From the NCBI GenBank assembly GCA_004552965.1, contig SFMU01000031.1, forward strand, positions 1 to 23,459: a stretch of DNA of 23,459 nt. Reading direction: 5' to 3'. The position numbers and the translations under genes were made by a program. Under the pieces are notes generated by a model. It was not told the origin of the DNA. It was given only the letters and a program-made list of their open reading frames with translations, and made no database searches. The DNA is from Bacteroidales bacterium. Its GTDB lineage: Bacteria; Bacteroidota; Bacteroidia; Bacteroidales; UBA932. Below are positions 1-6,630 of the stretch, piece by piece (position 1 is the first letter of the stretch; every line of letters starts with the position of its first letter).

Positions 1-29
1 TCATTACAGGTACCTGTAGGGCACATCCC

Positions 30-66
30 GGTGCCAGGTGGCATCAAATTGTGTTCACCTGGCACC
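30..66. repeat. Inverted repeat GGTGCCAGGTG / CACCTGGCACC
   Basis: Perfect 11-bp arms at 30-40 and 56-66 enclose a 15-nt loop, and the right arm is followed by TTTT (67-70). It could be a plus-strand terminator for a gene left of the window. A further partial copy of the left arm (CGTGCCAGGTG) lies near 104-114 and runs into AATTTCACG, so it may instead be an interspersed palindromic repeat. No gene in the window reads into it. Confidence 0.55.
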
Positions 67-167
67 TTTTGGGTAGCTAACTACTTGATAATCAATAATG
101 GCTCGTGCCAGGTGAATTTCACGAAGCCCAATTCAGCTACTATCCGAAACACCAACTCACAGTGGCT

Positions 168-854
168 CCGCGAGGATGCCACTGAGGCATATGTGGGCAG
201 GTTCGACGTACCAAAGTGCCGATAGAAGCCCTCTTCGCCACGCGGCCCTGCCTCAGAACTATCTGTAGCCGGGGGTGCCGTGCCAAACCCGGTCGTGAAC
301 CCGACTATAATCCCGTCAACGGTACCGATTCCCTTTCCTTCGGCACGCGACCCTGCCCCAAAAGTGCTTCAGTTGAAGGTCGCCGTGTCGAAGACCGGCC
401 AGAAGACCCTCTTTGCCACGCGAGGATGCCACTGAGGTACCTGTGGGTAGGGTTGCCGTGCCAAAGTGCCGATAGAAGCCCTCTTCGCCACGCGGCCCTG
501 CCTCAGAACTATCTATAGCCGGGGGGTGCCGTGCCAAACCCGGTCGTGAAACCGACTATAATCCCGTCAACGGTACCGATTCCCTTTCCTTCGGCACGCG
601 ACCCTGCCCCAAAAGTGATTCAGTTGAAGGTCGCCGTGCCGAAGACCGGTCAGAAGAATGCTTTGCCACGCGAGGATGCCACTGAGGTACCTGTGGAAGG
701 GGTCGCCGTGCCGAAGACCGTCCAGAAGCCCCCTTCGCCACGCGAGGATGCCACTGATGTACCTGTGGGTAGGGCCCCCATGCCAAAGACCGATCTAAAG
801 AACCCTTTGCCACGCGATAACTTGTATCCGATGGGCACCGCCCGCGTCCCGTGT
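168..854. repeat. Degenerate tandem array of about 72-bp units inside a 250-bp duplication
   Basis: The segment 211-460 is repeated almost exactly at 461-710, with a few substitutions and compensating 1-bp indels. Inside each copy, and continuing to about 854, are units that start CC(A/G)AAG and end near GCCGTG: 211-282, 388-460, 639-710, 711-782 and 783-854. A core 'CCACGCGAGGATGCCACTGA' recurs at 418, 666 and 738 and is degraded at about 168. A longer unit of about 105 nt (283-387 and its copy) has diverged. The 72-bp period equals 24 codons, so several frames on both strands stay open and give repeat-peptide ORFs. None has a convincing start or known domain, so I treat the region as non-coding. 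It lies just downstream of the pyrG operon. Confidence 0.8.
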
Positions 855-904
855 GGCGGGGGCTGGCAGCATATAACGATATGTGCTCAGTCAGAGGCTT
901 GCAT

Positions 905-953
905 AAAAACCGGACCGGAGCGACGCCTCGGCACTATTCGCCGGAAGCGGTCC
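905..953 (-). terminator. Possible terminator of the purF-asnB-pyrG operon
   Basis: On the minus strand GGACCG (953-948, inside the last pyrG codons) can pair with CGGTCC (917-912). This is followed by GG and a run of five T (909-905). The stem is only 6 bp and the loop is about 30 nt with little internal pairing, so the call is weak. It is the only T-run just after the pyrG stop. Confidence 0.35.
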
Positions 954-2532
954 TGATGAAGTCCATGAAGAGCGGGTGGGGTTTCAGGACGGTTCCGCTG
1001 TATTCCGGATGGAACTGGGTGCCGACGTACCAGCGGTTGGAAGGAATCTCGACGATCTCGACCAGACCGCTTTCGGGATTGACTCCGGCACAGACCATCC
1101 CCGCGGCTTCATATTCAGTTCTGAAGGCATTGTTGAACTCGTAGCGGTGGCGATGACGCTCGCTGATGTCTTGCGTGCCATAGGCGGCCGCAGCCCGGCT
1201 GCCTTCTTTCAGATGGCAATCGTAGGCCCCGAGCCTCATGGTACCGCCCATCTGGGTGACATTCTTCTGGTCTTCCATCAGGTCGATGACGCCATGGGCG
1301 GTCGCTGCATCCATCTCGCGGCTGTTGGCATCTGAATATCCCAGCACGTCGCGGGCGAACTCGATGACCATCATCTGCATGCCCAGACATATTCCGAAAG
1401 TCGGAATGTCATGCGTCCTGCAGTACTTGGCAGCGATGATCTTGCCTTCGATGCCACGGCTTCCGAAGCCTGGGCAGATGATTACTCCCTGCAGCCCTTC
1501 GAGCTTGCTTCCGATGTTTTCCTCCGTTATCTCCTCACTGCTCACGAAGACAGGCTTCACCTTGACGCCATTCCATATTCCTGCAATGAAAAGACTCTCG
1601 CGGATGCTCTTGTAGGCATCCTGAAGGTCGTATTTCCCGACAAGACCGATTCTGATTCCACGGTCCGCCGCTTCCATTTTCGAAAGGAAAGTCCTCCACG
1701 GGCTCATCCTCGCAATCTCACGGGCAGGCATACCTGTCTTGCCCAGGATGGCCTTGTCAAGTCCCTGACGGAGCATGTTGGTCGGTACCTGATAGATGCT
1801 AGGAAGGTCTTCGCTCTGAAAGACGCAGTCGATGTCGACGTTGCAGAAGGCTGCGACTTTCTTCAGAAGATTGTCCTCCAGATGGTACTCGGTCCTTAGG
1901 ATGAGGACATCCGGCTGGATTCCCATGCTCTGCATCTCCTTAACTGAATGCTGGGTCGGCTTGGTCTTGAACTCTCCGGCAGCCTTGAGATATGGGACAT
2001 AGGTCAGATGGACACATACTGCCCTTTCCCCAAGTTCCCACCGCAGCTGACGGATGGCTTCCATGAAAGGGGCACTCTCGATGTCACCGATGGTTCCTCC
2101 CACCTCGATGATGATGAAATCGTAGTGGACAGGATCGTCATCCCTTCTCATTCTGCGCTTTATTTCGTCAGTGATGTGAGGCACGACCTGTATCGTCTTT
2201 CCCAGGTAATCTCCCTTCCTCTCCTTGTCGATCACCGCCTTGTAGATCCTGCCGGTAGTGATGGAGTTGCCCTTTGTGGTCCTGATGCCGGTAAACCTTT
2301 CGTAGTGTCCGAGATCCAGGTCGGTTTCCATGCCGTCCACGGTGACATAGCACTCGCCATGCTCATAAGGGTTCAGAGTTCCCGGATCGATGTTGATGTA
2401 GGGATCGAACTTCTGGATGGTGATGCTGTACCCGTGCGCCTGAAGCAGGTTGCCGATGCTTGAAGAGATGATTCCCTTACCCAGAGATGAGACCACTCCG
2501 CCTGTGACGAAGATGTACCTTGTCTGTTCCAT
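934..2532 (-). CDS. pyrG: CTP synthase (glutamine-hydrolysing)
   Basis: Makes CTP from UTP, ATP and glutamine-derived ammonia in the cytoplasm, the last step of pyrimidine nucleotide synthesis. The 532-residue protein has the usual full length. Residues 1-270 are the synthetase domain, opening TRYIFVTGGVVSSLGKGI with its P-loop at 15-21 and followed by KFDPYINIDPGTLNPYEHGE and IIEVGGTIGD (141-150). Residues 290-532 are the class I amidotransferase domain, with the oxyanion loop PGFGSRG (354-360), nucleophile Cys382 in GICLGMQ, and His508 and Glu510 in QFHPEYSG. All catalytic residues are present. It is the last gene of the operon, 30 bp after asnB, so it should share the Asn-rich leader upstream of the PurF-like gene. 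The ATG start matches the family N-terminus. Confidence 0.97.
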   Translation of the reverse strand: MEQTRYIFVTGGVVSSLGKGIISSSIGNLLQAHGYSITIQKFDPYINIDPGTLNPYEHGECYVTVDGMETDLDLGHYERFTGIRTTKGNSITTGRIYKAVIDKERKGDYLGKTIQVVPHITDEIKRRMRRDDDPVHYDFIIIEVGGTIGDIESAPFMEAIRQLRWELGERAVCVHLTYVPYLKAAGEFKTKPTQHSVKEMQSMGIQPDVLILRTEYHLEDNLLKKVAAFCNVDIDCVFQSEDLPSIYQVPTNMLRQGLDKAILGKTGMPAREIARMSPWRTFLSKMEAADRGIRIGLVGKYDLQDAYKSIRESLFIAGIWNGVKVKPVFVSSEEITEENIGSKLEGLQGVIICPGFGSRGIEGKIIAAKYCRTHDIPTFGICLGMQMMVIEFARDVLGYSDANSREMDAATAHGVIDLMEDQKNVTQMGGTMRLGAYDCHLKEGSRAAAAYGTQDISERHRHRYEFNNAFRTEYEAAGMVCAGVNPESGLVEIVEIPSNRWYVGTQFHPEYSGTVLKPHPLFMDFIRTASGE

Positions 2533-2562
2533 TGCCTTTTGTGAGATTATTTGTTATGATTA

Positions 2563-4239
2563 TCAATATGCCTGTTCATGTACCCCCTTGACGGCGCGGC
2601 CGCTCGGGTCATTCATTTTCTTCCATGCCTCATCCCATTCGAGGGCGATGGCGGTCGAGCAAGCGACACTAGCCTCGTGAGGCACGCTGCGGGCTGCGCT
2701 TTCGCTCGGGAAATGTTCTTCGAATATGCAGCGGTAGTAATATTCCTCCTTGTTCATCGGAGTGTTGATCGGGAATCGCTCTGCCGCATGCGCCATCTGC
2801 TCGTCGCTGACAGCTTCCGAGGTGATCTGCTTGAGGGTGTCTATCCATGAATATCCCACCCCGTCGGAAAACTGCTCCTTCTGGCGCCAGGCGACGCTCT
2901 CCGGAAGCATGTCCGAGAATGCCTCCCTGACCACCTTCTTCTCGATGGTGCTTCCCGGGCACATCTTCACTGCAGGATCGAGAGTCATGGCCACATCAAG
3001 GAATTCCTTGTCCAGGAAAGGAACCCTGCCTTCCACGCCCCAGGCAGCCAGGGACTTGTTTGCCCGCAGACAGTCGTACTGGTAGAGCTTGCCCAGCTTG
3101 CGGACAGTCTCCTTGTGGAACTCTTCGGCCGATGGAGCCTTGTGGAAATAGAGATAGCCACCGAAAACCTCGTCTGCACCTTCGCCGGAGAGGACCATCT
3201 TGATACCCATCGACTTGATCACCCTGGCAAGGAGATACATCGGAGTACTGGCACGGACGGTCGTCACATCGTAGGTCTCGATGTAATAGATTACGTCGCG
3301 GATGGCATCCAGACCTTCCTGGATGGTATAGTTCACCTCATGATGGACGGTTCCGATGAAATCGGCGACTTCGCGGGCCTTGATGAGATCGGGAGCACCC
3401 TTCAGCCCCACTGCGAAAGAGTGCAGACGCGGCCACCAGGCATCGTTCCTGTCGCCGCTTTCGACTCTCTTCTTCGAATATTTCATCGCAATGGCGCTGG
3501 TGACCGAGCTGTCAAGACCTCCGGACAGGAGCACACCGTAAGGCACGTCGCACATCAGCTGACGTTTGACAGCTGCCTCAAGAGCCTCCCTGACGGCTTC
3601 GGAGGCGTTCTTCTTCTGAGCCTTTCCGTCACGCACGGCTTCATATTCAAACCAGTCGCGTTTCCACCAGCGTCTCATCCTGCCTTCCCGGCTGCTGTAC
3701 AGATGGCCCGGAAGGAATGGCTCATAGCTTTCGCAGAAGCCCTCCAGCGCCTTGAGTTCGCTGCCTATGTACAGGGTGCCGTCGGAGTCGTGGCCGATGT
3801 AGAGAGGAATGACTCCGACAGGGTCACGGGCGATGAGGAATTCGTCCTTCTCCTCGTCGTACAGGGCAAATGCGAAGATACCGCTGAGGTCCTCGAGAAA
3901 GTCGATTCCCTTCTCCTGATAAAGGGCAAGAATGACTTCGCAGTCGCTGCCGGTCTTGAAGGCATACTTGTCCGCATACCTGGCGCGGATCGCAGCATGG
4001 TTGTAGATCTCGCCGTTGACGGCAAGAATATGCTTTCCGTCAGGAGACACAAGCGGTTGTCCGCCGGAAAGAGGATCCACGATCGACAGTCTCTCGTGGG
4101 CGAGAATCGCTGTCTTTCCACAATAGATTCCGCTCCAGTCAGGTCCTCTGTGACGGATCTTCTGTGACATCTTCAGTGCTTTTGTCCTCAAGAGGCTGCT
4201 GTCGCCCTTGATGTTGAAAATACCTGTAATTCCACACAT
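2563..4239 (-). CDS. asnB: Asparagine synthase (glutamine-hydrolysing), AsnB type
   Basis: Converts aspartate, ATP and glutamine to asparagine, AMP, PPi and glutamate in the cytoplasm. At 558 residues it is close to E. coli AsnB. The start is fixed because Cys2 (MCGITGIF) must become the N-terminal nucleophile of the class II amidotransferase domain. That domain also shows RHRGPDWSG (29-37), SIVDPLSGGQP (52-62) and NGEIYN (75-80). The synthetase domain carries the PPi loop SGGLDSS (239-245) and LSGEGADEVFGGY. It lies 27 bp after the PurF-like gene and 30 bp before pyrG, so the three form one transcription unit. The leader of that unit is rich in Asn codons, which fits feedback by the product of this enzyme. 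Confidence 0.97.
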   Translation of the reverse strand: MCGITGIFNIKGDSSLLRTKALKMSQKIRHRGPDWSGIYCGKTAILAHERLSIVDPLSGGQPLVSPDGKHILAVNGEIYNHAAIRARYADKYAFKTGSDCEVILALYQEKGIDFLEDLSGIFAFALYDEEKDEFLIARDPVGVIPLYIGHDSDGTLYIGSELKALEGFCESYEPFLPGHLYSSREGRMRRWWKRDWFEYEAVRDGKAQKKNASEAVREALEAAVKRQLMCDVPYGVLLSGGLDSSVTSAIAMKYSKKRVESGDRNDAWWPRLHSFAVGLKGAPDLIKAREVADFIGTVHHEVNYTIQEGLDAIRDVIYYIETYDVTTVRASTPMYLLARVIKSMGIKMVLSGEGADEVFGGYLYFHKAPSAEEFHKETVRKLGKLYQYDCLRANKSLAAWGVEGRVPFLDKEFLDVAMTLDPAVKMCPGSTIEKKVVREAFSDMLPESVAWRQKEQFSDGVGYSWIDTLKQITSEAVSDEQMAHAAERFPINTPMNKEEYYYRCIFEEHFPSESAARSVPHEASVACSTAIALEWDEAWKKMNDPSGRAVKGVHEQAY

Positions 4240-4266
4240 GATTCTATTTGTTTTAGTTCGTTTCGT

Positions 4267-6102
4267 TCATTCTGAATATGATTGCTCGCAGTAGCGGATA
4301 AAGGCCTCGCAGACCTGTCGGCAACCTCCGGGGGTCGGATAGTCGCCGCTGAAATACCAGTCGCCAGGTGAGTTCGGACAAGCCTTGTGGAGCCCGTCCA
4401 GAGTCTGGAAGACTATCTCCACAGGGGTCGTCATTCCCTCGGGCTTCAGCATCCTGACCATCTTCTCCGAAATCTCGGCGTCGCTGAACGGGGCATATAT
4501 TCCCTTCACTGGATTCGTCCTTTCCTGAGGTGCCACCTCCCTCTGAGCCAGACAGGCTCTGTAAACCCGGTCCACAACGTCCTCCATGCCGCGTTCATGC
4601 AGAAGGGCTATCGCCGCCCGGAAGGCTATGAACTCTTCCATGCTGGCCATGTCGATTCCGTAGTAGTCCGGATACCGGACCTGTGGACAGGAACTGACAA
4701 GGACTATCTTTTTCGGATGCAGGCGGTCGAGAATCCTGAGAATGCTTTCCTTCAGGGTGGTTCCGCGGACGATGCTGTCATCGATGATGACCAGGTTGTC
4801 CTCCCCTGCCCTGAGGCTGCCATAGGTGATGTCATAGACATGGGCGGCAAGTTCCTTCTTGGTGTTGCCTTCGGCTATGAAGGTCCTGAGCTTGATGTCC
4901 TTGATGGCGACCTTCTCGCCTCTGACGATATTGTGGAGCACCTGTGAAATCTCTTCCTTCGTGAGTCTGTGGTCCTGCATCATAGAGTAGAGCAACTCCG
5001 CCTTCTTTTCGTTGGACTGCTTCTTGAAGCCCTGCAGCATGCCGTAATAGGCGACCTCAGCCGTGTTCGGAATGAAACTGAAGACCGTGTTGTCCGTGTC
5101 TCCTCCGATTGCCCTGGTGATTTCAGGAACCAACTGTTCTCCCAGAGCCTTCCGTTCCAGGTAGATGTCCCTGTCGGAGCCTCTGCTGAAGTAGATTCTT
5201 TCGAAACTGCAGGAATGATTGCCCTTCGGTTCCAGAATCCGGCTCAGGCTTACCTCCCCGTGCCGGTTTGCGGTAATGGCTTCTCCCGGGCCCAGTTCAC
5301 GGACGCTGTCGGCCTCCAGCGAGAAGGTCGTCTGGATGACCGGTCTTTCCGAAGCCACGACAAGGACCTCGTCATCCTTGTACCAGAAGCAGGGACGGAT
5401 GCCCCATGGATCCCTGATCGCGAACATCTCGCCGCTTCCGGTGATACCGCACATCACATAGCCGCCGTCAAGGCCAGGCATCGACGTGCGAAGGACATTG
5501 CGGATGTCGATGTGCTCTTCGACATATTCAGTGACAGCCTTGTCCCTAAGGCCTTTCTCCCTGGCTTCGAGGTAGACCCTTTCGCTCTCCCTGTCGAGCC
5601 TGTGCCCCATCAGTTCCAGCATCATGTAGGTGTCTGAATATATCCGGGGATGCTGTCCCATCGAAGTCAGGTACTCGAAGACTTCGTCCGTGTTGGTCAG
5701 GTTGAAGTTGCCGCAGATGCAGAGGTTCTTCGCCTTCCAGTTGTTCCTCCGGAGAAACGGATGCACGTACGAGATCCCGCTCCGGCCTGTCGTGGAATAC
5801 CTCAGGTGGCCCATATAGAGCTGTCCGGCATAGTCTTCGTTGTCCTGCACCTTGCTGAATATCTCCGTGATCGCACCGCTCCCCAGCGCCCTTTCCCTGA
5901 ACATGTACTCTTCCCCGGGAGCGGCATCCATCTTAATGCAGGCAAGGCCGGCGCCTTCCTGCCCGCGGTTGTGCTGTTTCTCCATCAGGAGATAGAGCTT
6001 GTTCAGACCGTACATCGGGGTACCATACTTTTCCCTGTAGTACTGCAGCGGCTTAAGAAGCCGGATCATGGCAACGCCACATTCGTGTTTCAAAGGTTCC
6101 AT
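4267..6102 (-). CDS. PurF-family amidophosphoribosyltransferase, long form (611 aa)
   Basis: By family, PurF makes 5-phosphoribosylamine from PRPP and glutamine, the first committed step of purine synthesis. Here an N-terminal class II amidotransferase domain has its nucleophile at Cys8 (MEPLKHECGVAM, implying removal of a 7-residue propeptide), then HNRGQEGAG (44-52), GHLRYSTTGRSG (98-109) and CGNFNLTN. The phosphoribosyltransferase domain has the PRPP motif VIIDDSIVRGTT (438-449). The protein is over 100 residues longer than typical PurF (about 470-505), with extra sequence between the domains and a Cys-bearing tail. From memory such long homologues occur in Bacteroidota beside a canonical purF, so its exact role in purine synthesis is inferred and I give no symbol. 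It is the first gene of the operon with asnB and pyrG, behind the Asn-rich leader. Confidence 0.85.
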   Translation of the reverse strand: MEPLKHECGVAMIRLLKPLQYYREKYGTPMYGLNKLYLLMEKQHNRGQEGAGLACIKMDAAPGEEYMFRERALGSGAITEIFSKVQDNEDYAGQLYMGHLRYSTTGRSGISYVHPFLRRNNWKAKNLCICGNFNLTNTDEVFEYLTSMGQHPRIYSDTYMMLELMGHRLDRESERVYLEAREKGLRDKAVTEYVEEHIDIRNVLRTSMPGLDGGYVMCGITGSGEMFAIRDPWGIRPCFWYKDDEVLVVASERPVIQTTFSLEADSVRELGPGEAITANRHGEVSLSRILEPKGNHSCSFERIYFSRGSDRDIYLERKALGEQLVPEITRAIGGDTDNTVFSFIPNTAEVAYYGMLQGFKKQSNEKKAELLYSMMQDHRLTKEEISQVLHNIVRGEKVAIKDIKLRTFIAEGNTKKELAAHVYDITYGSLRAGEDNLVIIDDSIVRGTTLKESILRILDRLHPKKIVLVSSCPQVRYPDYYGIDMASMEEFIAFRAAIALLHERGMEDVVDRVYRACLAQREVAPQERTNPVKGIYAPFSDAEISEKMVRMLKPEGMTTPVEIVFQTLDGLHKACPNSPGDWYFSGDYPTPGGCRQVCEAFIRYCEQSYSE

Positions 6103-6179
6103 AAAGAGATCAATACACTACTATCTGTTCAGTTCTGTAATTCAAATTCTTGCGAATCTCATCCGCCCCTTATAACGGA

Positions 6180-6211
6180 AGAGAGGCTGGTCCGTCAAGG
6201 CCAGCCTCTCT
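6180..6211 (-). terminator. Attenuator hairpin upstream of the PurF-like gene
   Basis: A strong stem AGAGAGGCTGG / CCAGCCTCTCT (6211-6201 with 6190-6180) extends by two more pairs around a 6-nt loop. It lies between the leader peptide stop and the PurF-like start, and ends 78 nt before that start. The T-tract after it is weak (TTCCGTTAT). Its 5' arm contains GGCTGG (6206-6201), which can instead pair with CCAGCC inside the leader ORF (6264-6259). This makes terminator and antiterminator mutually exclusive. Confidence 0.72.
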
Positions 6212-6237
6212 GTCTTTATCAATAGCGGTATGAGCTT

Positions 6238-6342
6238 CTATTCTTCATTGCGTGCAAGGGCTGGTACAGCACGGAAAATGCTCAGGACCTCATTATTGAG
6301 ATTCTGATTATTATTGTTGTTATTATTGAACAAGTGGAACAT
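6238..6342 (-). CDS. Asn-rich leader peptide (34 aa) of the purF-asnB-pyrG operon
   Basis: A small ORF reads ATG at 6342-6340 to TAG at 6240-6238. The peptide starts MFHLF, continues NNNNNNNQNLNN (residues 6-17), and ends EVLSIFRAVPALARNEE. Ten of twelve residues in the run are Asn, mostly AAT with some AAC. A purine-rich stretch (GAAAGGGT) just before the ATG can serve as ribosome-binding site, and a perfect promoter lies about 20 nt upstream. I infer an attenuation leader: a ribosome stalled on Asn codons would leave CCAGCC (6264-6259) free to pair with the terminator arm, allowing readthrough into asnB. It is too short for ordinary gene finders. Its C-terminal half resembles the leader before glnN in both peptide and nucleotide sequence. 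Confidence 0.75.
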   Translation of the reverse strand: MFHLFNNNNNNNQNLNNEVLSIFRAVPALARNEE

Positions 6343-6363
6343 ACCCTTTCGCAATTCAACTTT

Positions 6364-6393
6364 CAAAGATATTCAAAATCCTTGTCTCTGCAA
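6364..6393 (-). promoter_or_regulatory. Bacteroidota promoter for the purF-asnB-pyrG operon
   Basis: On the minus strand TTG (6393-6391), 19 nt, then TATCTTTG (6371-6364). This matches the Bacteroides consensus TTTG / TAnnTTTG with a perfect -7 box. Transcription should start near 6357, about 15 nt before the leader ATG, as expected for a leader-peptide attenuator. Confidence 0.75.
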
Positions 6394-6412
6394 TGAAAAA
6401 TTTCATTTTTTT

Positions 6413-6482
6413 GAATATGCCGGGACGGCAGCCCTTTACGGATATGCCGCCCTTTACGAATATGCCGGGACGGCAGCTTAGG
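6413..6482. repeat. Short tandem repeat of GAATATGCCGGGACGGCAG
   Basis: Three units lie in tandem: 6413-6439 (GAATATGCCGGGACGGCAG plus CCCTTTAC), 6440-6457 (a shortened GGATATGCCG plus CCCTTTAC) and 6458-6482 (GAATATGCCGGGACGGCAG plus CTTAGG). They lie upstream of the PurF operon promoter and downstream of the GH20 gene. Two units begin with the GAATATG motif that is abundant throughout the window. Confidence 0.7.
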
Positions 6483-6491
6483 CTATATTCA

Positions 6492-6524
6492 GGTCCAGAC
6501 TCCTATTCCAATTGAGCTGGACCA
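6492..6524. repeat. Inverted repeat downstream of the GH20 gene
   Basis: GGTCCAG (6492-6498) pairs with CTGGACC (6518-6524), and after a one-base mismatch CTC (6500-6502) pairs with GAG (6515-6517). It is one of three adjacent hairpins between the GH20 stop and the next promoter. It shares CAATTG(A/C)GCTGG(A/G)CCA with a segment near 6586-6601. Confidence 0.5.
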
Positions 6525-6540
6525 GGCTCTAACTTCCAAT

Positions 6541-6582
6541 AAAGGGGCCGGCCCTCATCTTCTATTGAGGTACCAGCCCCTT
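6541..6582 (-). terminator. Terminator of the GH20 gene
   Basis: On the minus strand AGGGGCTGG...CCTCA (6582-6566) pairs with TGAGG...CCGGCCCCT (6557-6543), with G-U pairs and one bulge and an 8-nt loop, followed by TTTATT. It lies about 50 nt after the GH20 stop. This separates the GH20 transcript from the amidotransferase operon. On the plus strand the right arm is followed by TTCTTC, so it could also act in that direction. Confidence 0.72.
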
Positions 6583-6630
6583 CTTCAATTGCGCTGGGCC
6601 AATCCCAGGCCAGCCATATCGGAAAGCCTT

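Noticed and set aside
316..838. Minus-strand ORFs reading repeated PTGTSVASSRG
   Set aside because: Same repeat effect. Units are degenerate, no ribosome-binding site, and no conserved protein identified.
168..854. CRISPR array
   Set aside because: Repeat units are long, degenerate and contiguous, without uniform short repeats and unique spacers, and no cas gene is present.
531..956. 141-residue plus-strand ORF with a 24-residue repeat (PKTxQKxxxPREDATEVPV)
   Set aside because: It is produced by the 72-bp DNA repeats, is open in other frames and strands as well, and runs into the 3' end of pyrG on the opposite strand. No start signal or known domain.
3115..4167. 350-residue plus-strand ORF antisense to asnB
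   Set aside because: Shadow frame of a GC-rich gene; asnB is certain from its motifs.
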